DNA of 64,000 bases from Dipteris shenzhenensis (GCA_047967505.1 CM106540.1), one strand, 5' to 3'; counted from the first letter of the stretch, positions 21,985 to 33,786 are shown. Notes: generated from the sequence alone by a model not told the origin. Program-made: numbers and translations.

Positions 21985-24198
21985 TTGGAGGCCTATTACT
22001 TTGATGCCTGTAGTTTACAAACTCATTGCCAAAATGATTGTGCATAGGCTTCACAGGATACTGGATGTGGGACTTCATCCTCATTAGTATGGGTTTGTGC
22101 CGCGAAGACAAATCCATGACAATATATCCAATGCCTTGACTGCAATTGAATATGCTAAGTATTTGCATCAAGATGTTCTTATATTGCAGGTGGATATTGC
22201 TAAGGCATTTGACACTGTTCAATGGGATTTTATCTCTCAAATCATGACAAAGTTGGGCTTTGGTCCCAAGATGGCAAATGCAGTCTACTGGCTTTATTCT
22301 GGCTCTGCTTCTCAGTGCATTCTTGGGGGTCATCTATCTCGGTCATGGACATTGGGTTGATCAGTTAGATAGGGCTGCCCTCTTAGTGCTCTCTTCTATG
22401 CCATTGCGACCCATCCCCTTTTAATGTATCTTGATCATCTTACAAACACAGGATAGATGACTGGTCTTAAAATCCCTGGGGCGGCATCTTTTTTAGCTCA
22501 AGCATATGCTGATGATTCCTTCTTTATGCCACAGAATTCTCCCCGGGAAGTTCACATGCTTATGACCACTCTTTCATTGTATGGTTTGGCAGCGGGATTG
22601 CATGTCAATTTTGACAAATCTAAATTACTTCCCCTAAAACAATGTGACTGGCATTCTATTCTTTGGCGAGTTCAGGTGGTGCATTTCAAAGATGTAGTCA
22701 GGCATTTGGGATATCCCATAGGATGGCATATTACCAGGAAGCAGCAGCTAAAATGGATCTTCCAAAGACTTCAACATAAACTGGAATACTAGAAGATTTC
22801 TACTTGGCCTCTTCATGTCAAGCTCAGAATAGTACAGTCCATTGTAATGTCCTATGTCTAGTTCTATTTGCCTTTGCTGCATTGGTCCTCCAAGGATATT
22901 TCAGCCTTTATGTCTCAAGCTATGGAGATGTTATGGAGGACAAAAACTGTTGTGAAAGCATTGAGACTGATGAAGATGGAAATGGTGTGCTCTCCTATGA
23001 TGCATGGTGGACTTAATGTCCTCAATATAAGATATCATGTACTTGCAAGGAAGGCGACTATGCTACATACTTTTTTCCGCCAACAACAGCCATGGACTTG
23101 TATGCAAGCATCCATGTGTGTCAACATGAGGACTTGTGCTTATGGTCATTGAAATACTGATCATTGGGAGGTTGTCATTGGGAGATTTGTAGGGAAGATA
23201 CCTAGCTGTCCTTTCTCTACTGCTCTGATACTTGACTGGAAACAAGTACTTTCTATAGTCTAATGGGCTCCACATAATTGCTCGGGGACAAACTCAATGA
23301 GAAAAGAAAGTATTCATTTGAGTGCCATCTTTGACATTCCACTCGCTTTACAGGAACCTGTTCAAGCATACAATCTGATGAAATTAGATACATACATGAT
23401 GTGGTAGATGATCAGGGCTATGTCTTATCTTTTCCTCAGGCCACTGCTTCCTATGCACTGGGAATGCATCATAGGTCTATATGGAAGAAAATTGCTAATT
23501 TATTACATCCTTTTCTACTTGTTCCTCCTGTGGCTGACATGCTTACGAATTGGCAATTGCAACCCTTTGCTACATGCACTCATCCTGTTCCTCTTCCTGC
23601 CTTAACCTCCATCAAAGCCTACAAGCTTCTTCAGCCTGCTCCATGGATTCAACAATATGCTAATTCTCTGTGGCATATAAGGAAGCCCCTCTCATGGTGG
23701 CGGAAGAATCTCGGGATGTTATGGAAGTGTAAAATGCCATTGAAACAAATACTTTTTCTTTGGAGATGTATGACAAGCACATTGTCAGTGGGGGTCACAC
23801 TTGCTAAACGTCACATTGCACCATCCACATGTTTAGGCTGTCAGGCTCCTTCAGAGATTGTTCTTGATTTGCTTTGGTACTGCCCGTCTTCTAGGATCCT
23901 CCTCAGGAGAATTTCAGGTTATCTTCGGCTCCGTTTCCCGAGTCACAAATTTGGGAAACATTTCTGGCTCTTTGGCAGATTGATGAGGTCTTTGTCTCAA
24001 TACTCACTATTTCTCTCTTGGGTGAGATATTGGGCTCTTTGGACAATCTGGAGTGAGCATAATTTGGCATACTTGGGTCGGCCGATTCACAAGTCATATG
24101 AATCTTTCCGAGCCTCATTGCGGCAATCCTTATATGATGCCTGCCATGAGGGTGATATGGATGCTTCTTGCATAGAGCTTTTCTTTTTATGTTTTTGA
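21985..24198 (+). pseudogene. L1 ORF2 relic: reverse transcriptase and C-terminal domain
   Basis: The frames in order are these. At 21990-22360 lie RT fingers and palm, with FVPRRQIHDN, VDIAKAFDTVQWDF and LGFGPKMANAVYWL. At 22457-22792 lies the catalytic YADD (AYADDSFFMP, intact) and the thumb, LGYPIGWHI. At about 22870-23150 lies the connection GGLNVLNIRYHVLARKA. At 23401-24198 lies a 265-codon frame with the C-terminal zinc-like pattern CLGCQAPSEIVLDLLWYCPS and FWLFGRL. Stop codons and frame changes fall between these blocks. The endonuclease and ORF1 are absent. Confidence 0.85.
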
Positions 24199-24290
24199 TC
24201 TTTGGGATACTCTCCATTTCGGAGACCTCCCATCATGTAAATTTATGAGCATATAAATATACTGCATTGGATATTACCAAAAAAAAAAGT
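21985..24290 (+). mobile_element. L1-type LINE, 5'-truncated, with poly(A) tail
   Basis: The element starts inside ORF2 at the RT fingers (WRPITLMPVVYKLIAKM near 21990) and runs to the C-terminal domain, ending in ten or more A bases near 24279-24288. It has the palm and thumb of a non-LTR RT and a plant L1-like tail domain. It differs in sequence and tail from LINE-A. It stops about 350 bases before the DUF212 gene start. I could not find a convincing target duplication. Confidence 0.85.
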
Positions 24291-24369
24291 GTCTGCAAAG
24301 GCTATGCATTATGTGTGTGCAAGGGGTGCATGTATATATTGTATTGATGTTTATAATGAGGTAGTCCTC

Positions 24370-24637
24370 ATACAACCATTTTATTGGCCGGTTTAGGCAC
24401 TCAATGGCCAACTCCTCCAACATTCGCCACTAACCTCCAGCCGCTACACCAATCAAATGGTGATAACCACCGTGGTGGGTGTGAACCACTGACGAACCTC
24501 CAATGCGGTTTCCTCCTCCAGAGGGGGGGCCCAAGGGGGGGGGGGGGGCGGACATGATATCATGTGTATATGAGATGATGATGGTGAGGCAAACAATGAT
24601 GGCAATTGGGGCTGTGTTTTGGGGTGTGGAAGGGAGC
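24370..24637 (+). promoter_or_regulatory. 5' flank of the DUF212 gene
   Basis: This 270-base stretch between the LINE tail and the start codon is where promoter and leader should be. It includes CCAATCAAAT near 24450 and a long G run at about 24524-24548 that could form a G-quadruplex. No clear TATA box was placed. CG dinucleotides become frequent downstream, through exon 1. Confidence 0.35.
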
Positions 24638-26303
24638 ATGGACATTTTGCAACACAAGGAGCTGATAGTGCCTCTCGAGGTCGGAAGCTCATGGGCGTTG
24701 CTTCATCATCGTCCCCCTCTGCCAACGGCTCTCAAGACTCCTCCCCGAATTGCGACGAGAAACAAGCTTCAACGACAATGGATGACCCAGAGCTCCATCG
24801 ATGAGGTTTTGCTGTTCAAAGGAACGTTGAAACGACGAACTCCTTGGCGATTTCACGCTTCTCTCCACACGCAAGCCCACTTGGGCGAATTTCTCCATAA
24901 TCAGGTAGCTTCCCCTTAGCCCCAAGGATCTCAATTCGGCTCTTTCGTGTGATCATCGAGACTCCTGCCATCATCATTTTGCTGCCCCCTGTAGGTCGTT
25001 CTGGCCGCAGTCACTGCAAGCCTTTCAGGGCAGATTTTGAAGCCCTTTACATACGCCCTGCAAGGAAAGGGTTTTAATTGGAAGTTGGTACTTACATCGG
25101 GGGGCCTGCCTTCCGCCCACTCTGCTGTAAGTCCTTTGCTATGAATTGCTCTAGCTTGCCGCTCTCTGCCAGCTATAATTCTACTTCACAGTTCTTGATT
25201 TTTCCGTTCATGCCCTACACAGATTGTAACGTCAGCGTGCACCTCCCTTGCCCTTGAAAGGTACCCTCTTTGCTTTGATTGCAGAATTTCTGATGTCCAA
25301 ACATGTGTCAAGCTTCTGATTCCTTACCTCTCACAGGGGCCTTGCGGATTCCCTTTTTGGTCTCTCTGTCATGTACGCCGCCATTGTCATGTATGATGCT
25401 CAGGTTGGTTAGCTTCCCCTTATTTTTGGATCTTGAACTGAATTGTAAATGCTGGTCACCTTCATCATCTTGGGACCTTTGAACTGAAATTTGAAGAACA
25501 GGATCAGTTCAAAAATTAAACTATTTGCCAATGTTCCTGTTTCATTTCACAAAAAAAAAAAAAGTCCTATAAGGAAGTATATTGTGATGCAAATTATTAT
25601 AATAGTTGAGCTTGGGCTGGTAAATCTAAGGGAACATATCAGACCTCTGTTCCCATTTGTATTCTGTATAAACAGCAATTTTTCTTTAGGCGAAGGCTGG
25701 TATTTTACCTCCCTTTCTAAGCTTGCAAGCGTTCTCCATCGTTGTTCAACATTGCGTCAAGGACAGGGCGTCAGGAGAGCAGTTGGAAAGCAAGCTGAAG
25801 TTATAAACAGCCTGGTAATTCCAGATCGTGTAGCTGCAGACAATTGCCAACATTCATATATTCCAGATGGGAAGCCTGTTAATTACCCCGGTGGACTTGA
25901 ACGCAAGTCCTCAGATGATTCTGAGTCTCCTCCTGTGAGATTACAATCGATGGGATTAACATTATCCTCTCTGAAAGATAAAAATTCAGTTTTGCCGTCT
26001 GTGGCAAGTAGGCAATCTGGCAGTTCACAAGGGAACTCACTTCCCACAGGCATTGCAGATAGGGTTGATGAAGGAAGTGATGCATACAGTAGGTCTGAGG
26101 AGTTCTTTGAAGTAACCAGAGTACTCCCTAGTGTTGAGGCTGGCAACGTAGATTTGCAAGAAATTGGACAGTTGGGTGGCTGGCGGCACATTCCTCTGAA
26201 AGAGTCTGTTGGTCATACTAAATTGGAAGTCTTTGTGGGAGGACTATGGGGCGTCTTCATCAGTATAGCTCTTAATGTTTGTCAAAATCAGTCAATGAAG
26301 TAA
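24638..26303 (+). CDS. Divergent PAP2 family (DUF212; acid phosphatase/vanadium haloperoxidase-related) membrane protein
   Basis: Five exons, 24638-24904, 24995-25126, 25223-25260, 25337-25403 and 25767-26303, join through GT-AG introns of 90, 96, 76 and 363 bases into 346 codons ending in TAA. Residues 1-89 are Arg/Ser/His-rich and could target a plastid. Residues 90-133 hold a membrane segment (VVLAAVTASLSGQILKPF) and the family signature SGGLPSAHSA. Residues 147-179 hold GLADSLFGLSVMYAAIVMYD and GVRRAVGKQAE. A hydrophilic linker of about 120 residues follows, then PLKESVGHTKLEV and a last membrane segment. These blocks and their order are those of plant DUF212 proteins. The biochemical role is not settled; the signature is related to the PAP2 phosphatase motif. 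The start is the last good in-frame ATG after the G run; in-frame ATGs also exist upstream (from 24503) and at 24773. It is the only gene here with open exons. Confidence 0.88.
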
Positions 26304-27440
26304 GGTGGCTAGGATCGACCAACAGCAGATATTTATGCTGTGGTGCCGAAAGGCAATACAAGGCAATGCTCTTATAAAGTTTCTTATATTGTTCTTCAAT
26401 GCAGCTTACCTCAGGTTGATAGGTCATTCTTTTATCAGGAATTGCCTTTTATCAAGGCTGTCAGGGGCAGCATTTTGTATACGCAATGAAACATTTTTTA
26501 AAGAAACATCTTCTTCTTTATCAAATAGCTTCTCATCGTTCATCCTTGATTGGTGCAGTTTTGCACAGGACTTGCAAAGGAAATAGTGGTTGCCAAATGT
26601 GTCTCCTTTGGACATGAGACTGTTTTAAATGTGTCTGCTTTGGACTAGCTCTCATAACTGCATTAGAGTCTGTCTTTTTGTATTTTAACCTTAATGAAAG
26701 GAAAATTGGGGCATTTGCTCTCGTAACTTGTTAGTCAGAATGAAAGGAAAACTTGAACATAAGTGTTTGTGAGATAAAATGTGGAACTCCTAATCGGAAG
26801 GTGGCAACGGGGGGTGGGGTCAATGATTGCTACCTGTAGCTTTACTTCAAGAAGTGATGAAGCTTACCATATACACAATGAAGCTCAACCCTGTGGGTGT
26901 GGGTAGGTGGATGCCTGTGCGTGTCTGAAACAGTATACTGATACCACGATCTGCACCCGCCAATGGGGGCCATTGAACTTCAAACTGTTGAACTTCAAAC
27001 TGTTAAGGATGCTAGAAAGAATGGAAAATGGATGGTTATTGAGAAGGGCAACTCATTATTGAGGCTTTCCACCCTAGAAGTGGGTGTTTTGATAACCTTT
27101 AGTACAAAGCAACATCAGTTAATGCAAAGAGTAATACAGTCAACGGTTGGGATACTTGGTGTTCTAATTCAAAAGACACTAATTATCTGTTAGGGTAGGG
27201 CATGCAAAGTACACATGGTAAGGCATTAATGTGTCCCCTCTAAATGGTAGAGAGAATCATTTTTACAAGAATTGAAAACCAAAACATTTCTAAGCAAACC
27301 CACAAACAATGGATTAGAGTACACTGATCACAACAAAATATACCTAGACAAGGTAACTTTCAAACAAACAAAGTCCCTGGTACAATAGGATGCTTGTCAT
27401 GAGGACTATTATAAACATCAATATAATATACACTTTGCCC
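26304..27440 (+). other. Probable 3' UTR and intergenic DNA
   Basis: The 3' UTR of the DUF212 gene probably occupies the first few hundred bases; an AATGAAAG word near 26692 could serve as a polyadenylation signal. A short direct repeat (GAACTTCAAACTGTT twice) lies near 26975-27003. Nothing else is recognised up to the CA-rich tract. Confidence 0.4.
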
Positions 27441-27775
27441 CACCCCCTTCGCACACACAATGCATAGCCTTTGCACACGCACGCATGCTTGCACATCCAT
27501 ACATACACATGCAAACACCCATGCCCCCCTCCCCTCCACAAACGTGCTTGCATGCACGTGGGCACGAGCATGCACACGTGCACGTGCACACTTGCACACA
27601 TGAGCAGACACGTGCACCCTTGTGCACATCCGCACACTTGCATGTACCCATGTACCCACTAGGCACGTGCGCATGTGCACATACACCTTTCATGTTCGTG
27701 CACACATGCACATGCACTTACATGCGTGTGCATGTGAAGCACATGTGTACACGCGTGCACACACACACCAACCAC
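27441..27775. repeat. CA/TG-rich microsatellite region
   Basis: GCACAC, CATGCA and ACGTGCAC words alternate for about 330 bases and end in (CA)n near 27757-27770. It is the mirror-strand equivalent of the tract at 19728. The Cys/His-rich frames in it are artefacts of the repeat. Confidence 0.9.
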
Positions 27776-28650
27776 CCTTATCGAGGCAAAGAGTAACAAA
27801 GCACCCAACTTGAAGACATCTTCCACATTTAATATTCTAACTTGTTCTTACTACTCTAAAGACAATGAATTTTGAGTGTTCCTAGTGAAAACACACCCAA
27901 TGTATTTACAAAACTCACATGTTTCACCAAAGTTCATACATACCCATTCAATTATAGAGAAATAATTAACCAAAGGTAAACAAATCGAAATTTCAACTAT
28001 GTTTACTTGAGGTAAGCAGACTGAAATGCCAATTATGTTATGAACAAGTGAACAAATAAATCCTACTACAACTCATTATGTAGCTGATCCTATCAATTTG
28101 TCTTATGCTTACCTTTGCTAAAATGGGGGAGCCAAGGTATTTGTTGATTTGCTACAAACTAAGTGCTCTATTTATGCACAACCTATCATGACGAAACGGT
28201 AATCTATGAAGTCAATATAGCACAAGTGGCCCTTGACCCAGATAAGATATCTTTGTTGCCATTTCACCACATCCATTACCCTAGAAAAATCAAGGTCAAG
28301 GTATACGTCAAACCATGGAAAGGAGTTTAGTTGCAAGCTAAAAAATTGTCAATTTGGCATTGATGCAATTGCCAAGGCATGGCTTGTGGGTCAAATACAT
28401 GAAGAGTACCTTGGTACCAGGTATGTTGAGGATGAGGACCAATCAAGGTCAGAGAGCAAGGAATGCAAATCACTTGAAATAAATGTCAAATGTCATAGAG
28501 GATGTAAAAGCTCATCTTGGTAGTGAATACATCAACAAAGAGAAGACGAATGTACGGCAACAGTGGATGAGACAAGTCACAAAAGCTTGTCATTGAAAGA
28601 TGAAGGGCTGAGGAAAAGAATGGAAAATTTGAGTAGTTGAAAATTGGATA
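27776..28650. other. Unassigned DNA
   Basis: A 96-codon plus frame at 28233-28523 has no recognisable motif. It may be the upstream part of the gag-like remnant that follows. Confidence 0.3.
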
Positions 28651-30660
28651 TGACACTGAGGATAGCAAAGACGGAGGAGCGAAAGAAGGCCAAGAGATTC
28701 AAGGTTTCACCTCCAAAGGAAAACTGAACATACCATAGCATAAGTTTTGTAGATGAAGCTATTGCATGGTTCACTTAGTATCCAAACCATCATTTTAGCA
28801 CGTGGAATGAGTTGAGGGAAGGGTTTTTGAGGATATTTTAGCACAAGTTCAACAAAGAAGATGTGAAAACGAGATCTTTGAAGGGATTCATTTAGAAGGA
28901 AGGACTGATGAAAATTTAAAAGGAGGTCGCTCATTGAATCAACAGAATCAATAGCAATGGTCAAATCATCAAAGAGAAAGCAACCAAAGTACTTAATGCA
29001 GGTTCTAAAAGGGATTTGGAGCCAATATAGGTTATTGGAGAACCACACAAAGAGTTCATTGAGGAGCCCTTTAGACTCTTCTCACAATATAAGGATGTTT
29101 CATGTGGAAGGATATAAACCTGAAGGGCATACCACCCACTTAAAGCTAGCATCTAATCGCTCTGATCCTAGATGCAAAGCCTAATAGATTGCTAATAGAT
29201 TTAGCATCTAATCCCTCTAATCCTAGATGGGGAGCATACTTGAGTAAATTGGTTCCATTCTGAAGCGAAGACAACGTCATGAAGTTGAAGCACTTGGAAT
29301 GTTTGAAGAAGGGATTCCAAAATTGCCTGGAGCCTCAAATCTGGCTTGATCCATACAAATGTGTGTTTTGTGTCTTTTCAAGAGAATTGTTGTGAAATGT
29401 TCTCAATGGAATGGATCATGACTAAGAAAATGAAGATTGATGTCATTTTGAAGATGAAGGATCCATCCAATGTTAAGCAAGTTTGACCTTCTACTACATT
29501 GAAGGAACACCTAGCAAATTTTGTGCATCTTAGTCAAAGGAAAAAACATAGGATGGAAGATGCCTAGTGGATTCTTAATGAAAAATTGAAGGGGAACATG
29601 GAGATTGAGGCCAACACAAAGTACAAGCAAACAAAGTAGTTGACAAGATGTCAATTTCAAAGGGATGCATGCATAAGATAGAAAACAAGTTCATCTCAAA
29701 AGGCACATTCATTAGTAGAGAGATGTACTATAGACTAAGGCGAAAGATTCATTACAACAAATGGCAAAGCCACCTGAGCCTATGAAACTCAAAGCAACAA
29801 AGCGGGATGACTAGAACTTGAATTTGGCACCTACACAGAGGGTCAACCAATAAATGATTGAGGGGCTCATTGATGGGAACCCCAAGATCATGTCTTGACT
29901 TGCATTTCAAACCCCTAGTTAAGCTTTGAAGGCCCAAGGAGAAGGGGCTCGAGTTCTTTCTTCATATCTTGCACTCTAGACCCCTAGTATACCTCGAAGA
30001 TCTATTGAGAAGTGACCCAGTGTATTTCCCTCTAGCAAAGTAAGATATTGAAAAGGACTTATTGACACCTTTGAAGGGGATTGGCATTCAGCTTGACAAA
30101 GTTTGACCCCTTCCTCTATCTCACCCTTTGTGCAGAAAAGAAAGTGACCCAAGCAAACAAAGGATGAGCTAGAGGAAGAGGCCAAGTTGCTACTCTAGGA
30201 CACTATATCTCACTTGAGGAAACAACCCCTTTTGGCTACCCATCAATCATGGTAGGTAGAAATACAACGAAGAAACTTAGTGTCCCCCATAGCATTGAAG
30301 GTGCCCATATCATCAAGGTAGTGGTAGGGCAGAGCAATAAAGCTATGAAACTAGAAAGCAAAGTGAATTAGAGTTATGGAAATGGAGCACCGAAGGATGC
30401 CCATAGATATAATCACAAGCTACGGATTGACTATAAAGGGAATAGAGTAAAGCTATAGGACATCGAAAGGGAATGGAGCACATATTATAAAGTGGCTCCA
30501 AGTGAGCTAGATTCCACATAATGAAGTGTTAAGTGAAGGAAAAAGCAAAGGAAACGGTGAAGGATGAACTAAATTTTGACAAAGCAAGTCGTGAAATGGA
30601 TTTTTAGAGAGGTGGGTGGACAATCATGCTCAATAGTTTCAAAAAAATATTAGTGTAGGA
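28650..30660 (+). pseudogene. Heavily decayed gypsy-gag-like remnant
   Basis: The plus-strand translation, broken by many TAG codons, has an AIAWFT segment near 28760 followed by FSTWNELREGFLRIF near 28800, the W-x(n)-TW-x-x-L-x-x-x-F pattern of retroviral-type Gag. Later text near 29870 (LIDGNPKIMS) could be Gag-protease linker. No protease, RT or integrase motif is intact. This call rests on a weak pattern. Confidence 0.3.
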
Positions 30661-30743
30661 GATCTAGTGGCATCTCTAAGGAGTGGTTTCAGCATCATCT
30701 ATAGAGCTCATTATAAAATATTTTCTTTAACATATATAATACC

Positions 30744-30776
30744 CCCCCCCCCGGGCCAAAAAAAAAAAAAAAAGGA
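30744..30776. repeat. C-run followed by A-run
   Basis: A run of about 12-13 C, then GGGCC, then about 17 A. The A run could be an old retroposon tail. It could also be a place where the assembly is uncertain. Confidence 0.7.
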
Positions 30777-30899
30777 GCTTGTAGCAAGGATGAAGCACGT
30801 AATTAATTTCAAGGTTACAAATTCACTCCTTCACTTTAATCGTATAAAAGGTGAATTACAATATTTAATATCAAGGAATCTTCATTCTCAACAGCTTTC

Positions 30900-31200
30900 A
30901 CAATAAGGTATTTCACAATCTTAAGATGAGTTGAAGGCATATGACTTTCTTATTGATGCGTTTTCTTTATTGTCTACATGCACCTAATTAGAGAGGATGC
31001 ACATAACAAAACTAATCAACAAGATCCCCTATTTATGTTTAGTTCTATGCTTAGGATTTTACATAACTTTTACAATTATAAGGTATTTCACAATTTTATT
31101 GATGCATTTTTTTTAGTACCTACATGCACCTAATTAGAGAGGATGAACATAACAAAACTAATCAACAAGATCCCCTACTTATATTTAATTCTATGCAACC
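30900..31200. repeat. Tandem duplication, unit about 170 bp
   Basis: Two units share AAGGTATTTCACAAT, then CACCTAATTAGAGAGGATG and AACTAATCAACAAGATCCCC. The second unit has lost about 30 bases after the first shared phrase. No coding potential. Confidence 0.85.
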
Positions 31201-31269
31201 TCAATCTTTAACTTACACATAAGATATTTATATAGCTATGCATGCATGTATGCATCCATCTATGTCTGC

Positions 31270-31320
<51 letters not shown>
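31270..31320. repeat. (CT)n microsatellite
   Basis: About 50 bases of pure CT dinucleotides. It directly abuts the 3' end of the minus-strand L1 fragment that follows, so on that strand the LINE ends in (AG)n. Confidence 0.95.
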
Positions 31321-31325
<5 letters not shown>

Positions 31326-31660
31326 TAGTCCCTAAAAAAGGGACAAGCTTTACAAGCATCAAAAGATATTTAACAACAAGACATGATGTCTACATCTCAC
31401 GCACTTCACGATCATAAAACAAAGACAATAAAATAAAAGATAATACCCTTGCCTTTGTAGATGAAATCCAAACAGCCAAAAACACTTGTCGAAGCAAGTG
31501 CTAAGAAAACAAGCCTGGGGCCTTTGCTGTACAAGCAACAAGAAATCGTAAGATATCATAAGATTCAGGGCAATGCCAAAACAGATGAGTCATAGTCTCC
31601 TGTGGGGATAGACATCCTTTTTGACAAGTGGCAAGAGCAATATGACGATGTATGCAGAAG
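31321..31660 (-). mobile_element. L1-type LINE 3' scrap
   Basis: On the minus strand near 31625-31570 the text CLSPQETMTHLFWHCPESYD is the C-terminal zinc-like motif of a plant L1 ORF2. It is followed by FDKCFWLFGF, which matches GKHFWLFGR at the same place in the L1 copy at 21985-24290. The rest of the element is missing. The lower end merges into a CT/GA microsatellite. Confidence 0.6.
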
Positions 31661-32699
31661 AAATCATGTTACCAGATGATTGAAAAGCACATATAAGAAA
31701 ATTAAAACAAGAAATGGATGAGAGCAGGGCATGCTCTCTCATTTATAAATAATCGGAGAGGAAGTGTGCCACCTCCCCCCATACTTTACGTATGGTTTTT
31801 CTTTATTTATTTTATAGTATCCTTATTTGATAATTTATTTATCTTTTTAAATTTTAATATATTAAAAAAAATTCTCCTTATAGCAAATGAAGTTATTTTA
31901 GTTATGTTCAAAATGGTATCATTTAAAATATATTTATATGATTTTTGTAGCCATCCTATCGATTAGGACTTCCTACATAGGACAAATAACCAAATTAAGC
32001 AAAAAGAAAATTCCACGTAAGTATAAAAGCACATAGAAAGCATCACTATTTTCCCTTATGTAGAAATACTGCACGTTTGAAGAAATTTCAATTTACAAAA
32101 GCTTGGCATATGCATATTGTTAGCTGAAGCCACAATAGAGACCATCTCAAGCCACTCGACTGATAGCCCATTCGACCTCATGAAAATTGTTGAAACATAG
32201 AATTCCTACTTAGTCTTAGAGAATATGGCCCCTAGAGCTACTCATACACAATATCAGAAAGAGATACACATGGAATGGCTTCAATTTTCTTGAGAGATTC
32301 TAGTATGGCAGTTGAAAGGCCCCCAACATTCTACACTGATGGATGACCAAGCCCTCGTACATCGTGCCTTGGTATCTCAATGGAGATCATGCCATTTCCA
32401 TTCATGTTCCCTTTCGGACATAGCACTTATGATGGGGATATCCGGTCTACTAATTACCAAAAAATGAGGATTGGGACGCTCTTCTCATTATACACTTTGT
32501 ACAAGCCATATTTATTACTCATGTACCAACTGAAACAAGCCATCCAAATCACAAACAATACCCAAACAGTTTGTTTGCAAAGAGAGAGAACTTCAAGAAG
32601 GCCGACAGAAATGCAATGGAGCAATGCAACAAGAAGTCTAAAGAAGTATTCTCAAAAAGCTACCTACAACTGCCGTACCAAGATCACCATCATGAAAGA
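31661..32699. other. Unassigned DNA left of the gypsy element
   Basis: The stretch 31796-31970 is very AT-rich. The frames at 32380-32826 run into the gypsy LTR and show no known domain. Its last five bases, with the first four of the next line, form the CATGA target site (32700-32704). Confidence 0.4.
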
Positions 32700-32704
32700 C
32701 ATGA

Positions 32705-33436
32705 TGTTGGTTCTTTCCCATGGCTTCTGCGGGAAGAGCAGGGTATTCTCAGTATGCAAGGTTCCAAGGCTTTTTGTCACCTACAGATATATCGGGGTTG
32801 TTGTTTGTAGTATACGTGTAGCTTAGGACCTTGAGTCGTGTTTTGGTGAGAGACATAGGCTTAAGTGTGGTAAGAAAACATAGTGCATGCATGTGTAAAA
32901 TGAACGTGTATCATCATGGTTGAGGTAATGAAGGCTTTCATCTTCATTGGGGGTTGTAGGGTTTAGGAGGAGTTTAAGGGTTAGAAGGAGGTTCCAGGGT
33001 TTAGAAGGAGGTTCCAAGGTTTAGAAGAGGTTCCAGGGTTAGAAGGAGGTCCAAGGTTTAGAGAGAGGTTCCAAGGTTTAAAGAGAGGTTCGAGAGTTTA
33101 GAAGAGGTTCCAAGGTTAAGGGTAGAGTACATGGTGGAGAAATTGTCTCCCTTGTAGATCATGGAGGTTATGGGTTGAGGGACTAAGGGTTTAAGGGGAG
33201 CATAGGAGTGGGAGAGAAAGAAGGTGTAAGAGCGTGGGGGAAAGAAGAGAGAGGAGGGAGGAGGAGGAGGAGGGAGAAGGAGGAAGGAGAAGGAGGAGGA
33301 AGGAGGAGGAGGAGGAGGGAGGAGGAGGAAGGAGGAGGGGCAGGAGGAGGAGGAAGAGGGAGGACGAGAAGAAAGGAGGAGGGAGGGGGAGGAGAAGAAG
33401 GGAGGGGGAGGAGGGAGGAGGAGGGGGAGAGGATGG
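32705..33436 (-). repeat. Gypsy 3' LTR, first piece
   Basis: It matches 46687 onward, starting at TGTTGG and sharing AGAGCAGGGTATTCTCAGTA. It contains a family of GGTTCCAAGGTTTAGAAGA words (32960-33115) and then the GGA-rich tract. It is cut at 33436 by the copia element, whose GATGG target is 33432-33436. Confidence 0.93.
33236..33431. repeat. (GGA)n-rich purine tract in the gypsy LTR
   Basis: About 190 bases of almost pure purine on the plus strand, built of GGA, GGAA and GAGG words. The same tract is present in the other LTR at 47176-47401. Frames rich in Gly/Arg/Glu on one strand and Ser/Pro/Leu on the other are artefacts. Confidence 0.92.
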
Positions 33437-33786
33437 TGTTGAGATATCGAGCTCTACTCATGATATTCCAGGGTGACCGCTGTGTATTTATGTCACTGAC
33501 TTGCTAGCTGCAGATGCGGTTGGTACACCGCCCACGAATAATAGCTGGATGACAACTATCCTTATCTACTCGTTCGTGGCTCAGTTAGTATGCCACCTTA
33601 GTTAGTTGAGTTTGGTTTGAGACCCACATATAGGGTTCTTCTATTTCTTTGTACTAGAGTTCTTTTGGCGTACACAACTAAGAAGAGGAAAACTGTTTTT
33701 AGCCTCCACCTATGTGTGTATTCCCCCATTGTGTATGTGAGAAAGCCGCAAGTGAGACTCCTTCCCTCTCTCCCACTATCTTCACA
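33437..33786 (+). repeat. 5' LTR of the copia element
   Basis: It begins TGTTGAGATATCGAG and ends ATCTTCACA, immediately before the primer-binding site. It pairs with 38646-38997. Confidence 0.96.

Noticed and set aside
24689-24934. Minus-strand frame, and the frame at 24619-24804, opposite or overlapping exon 1 of the DUF212 gene.
   Set aside because: Only the frame of 24638-24904 continues in phase through the GT-AG junctions into the conserved DUF212 exons.
33208-33507. Gly/Arg/Glu-rich and Ser/Pro-rich frames over the GGA tract (also at 47124-47536) as genes.
   Set aside because: They are translations of a low-complexity purine tract inside a retrotransposon LTR, present on both strands and in several frames.
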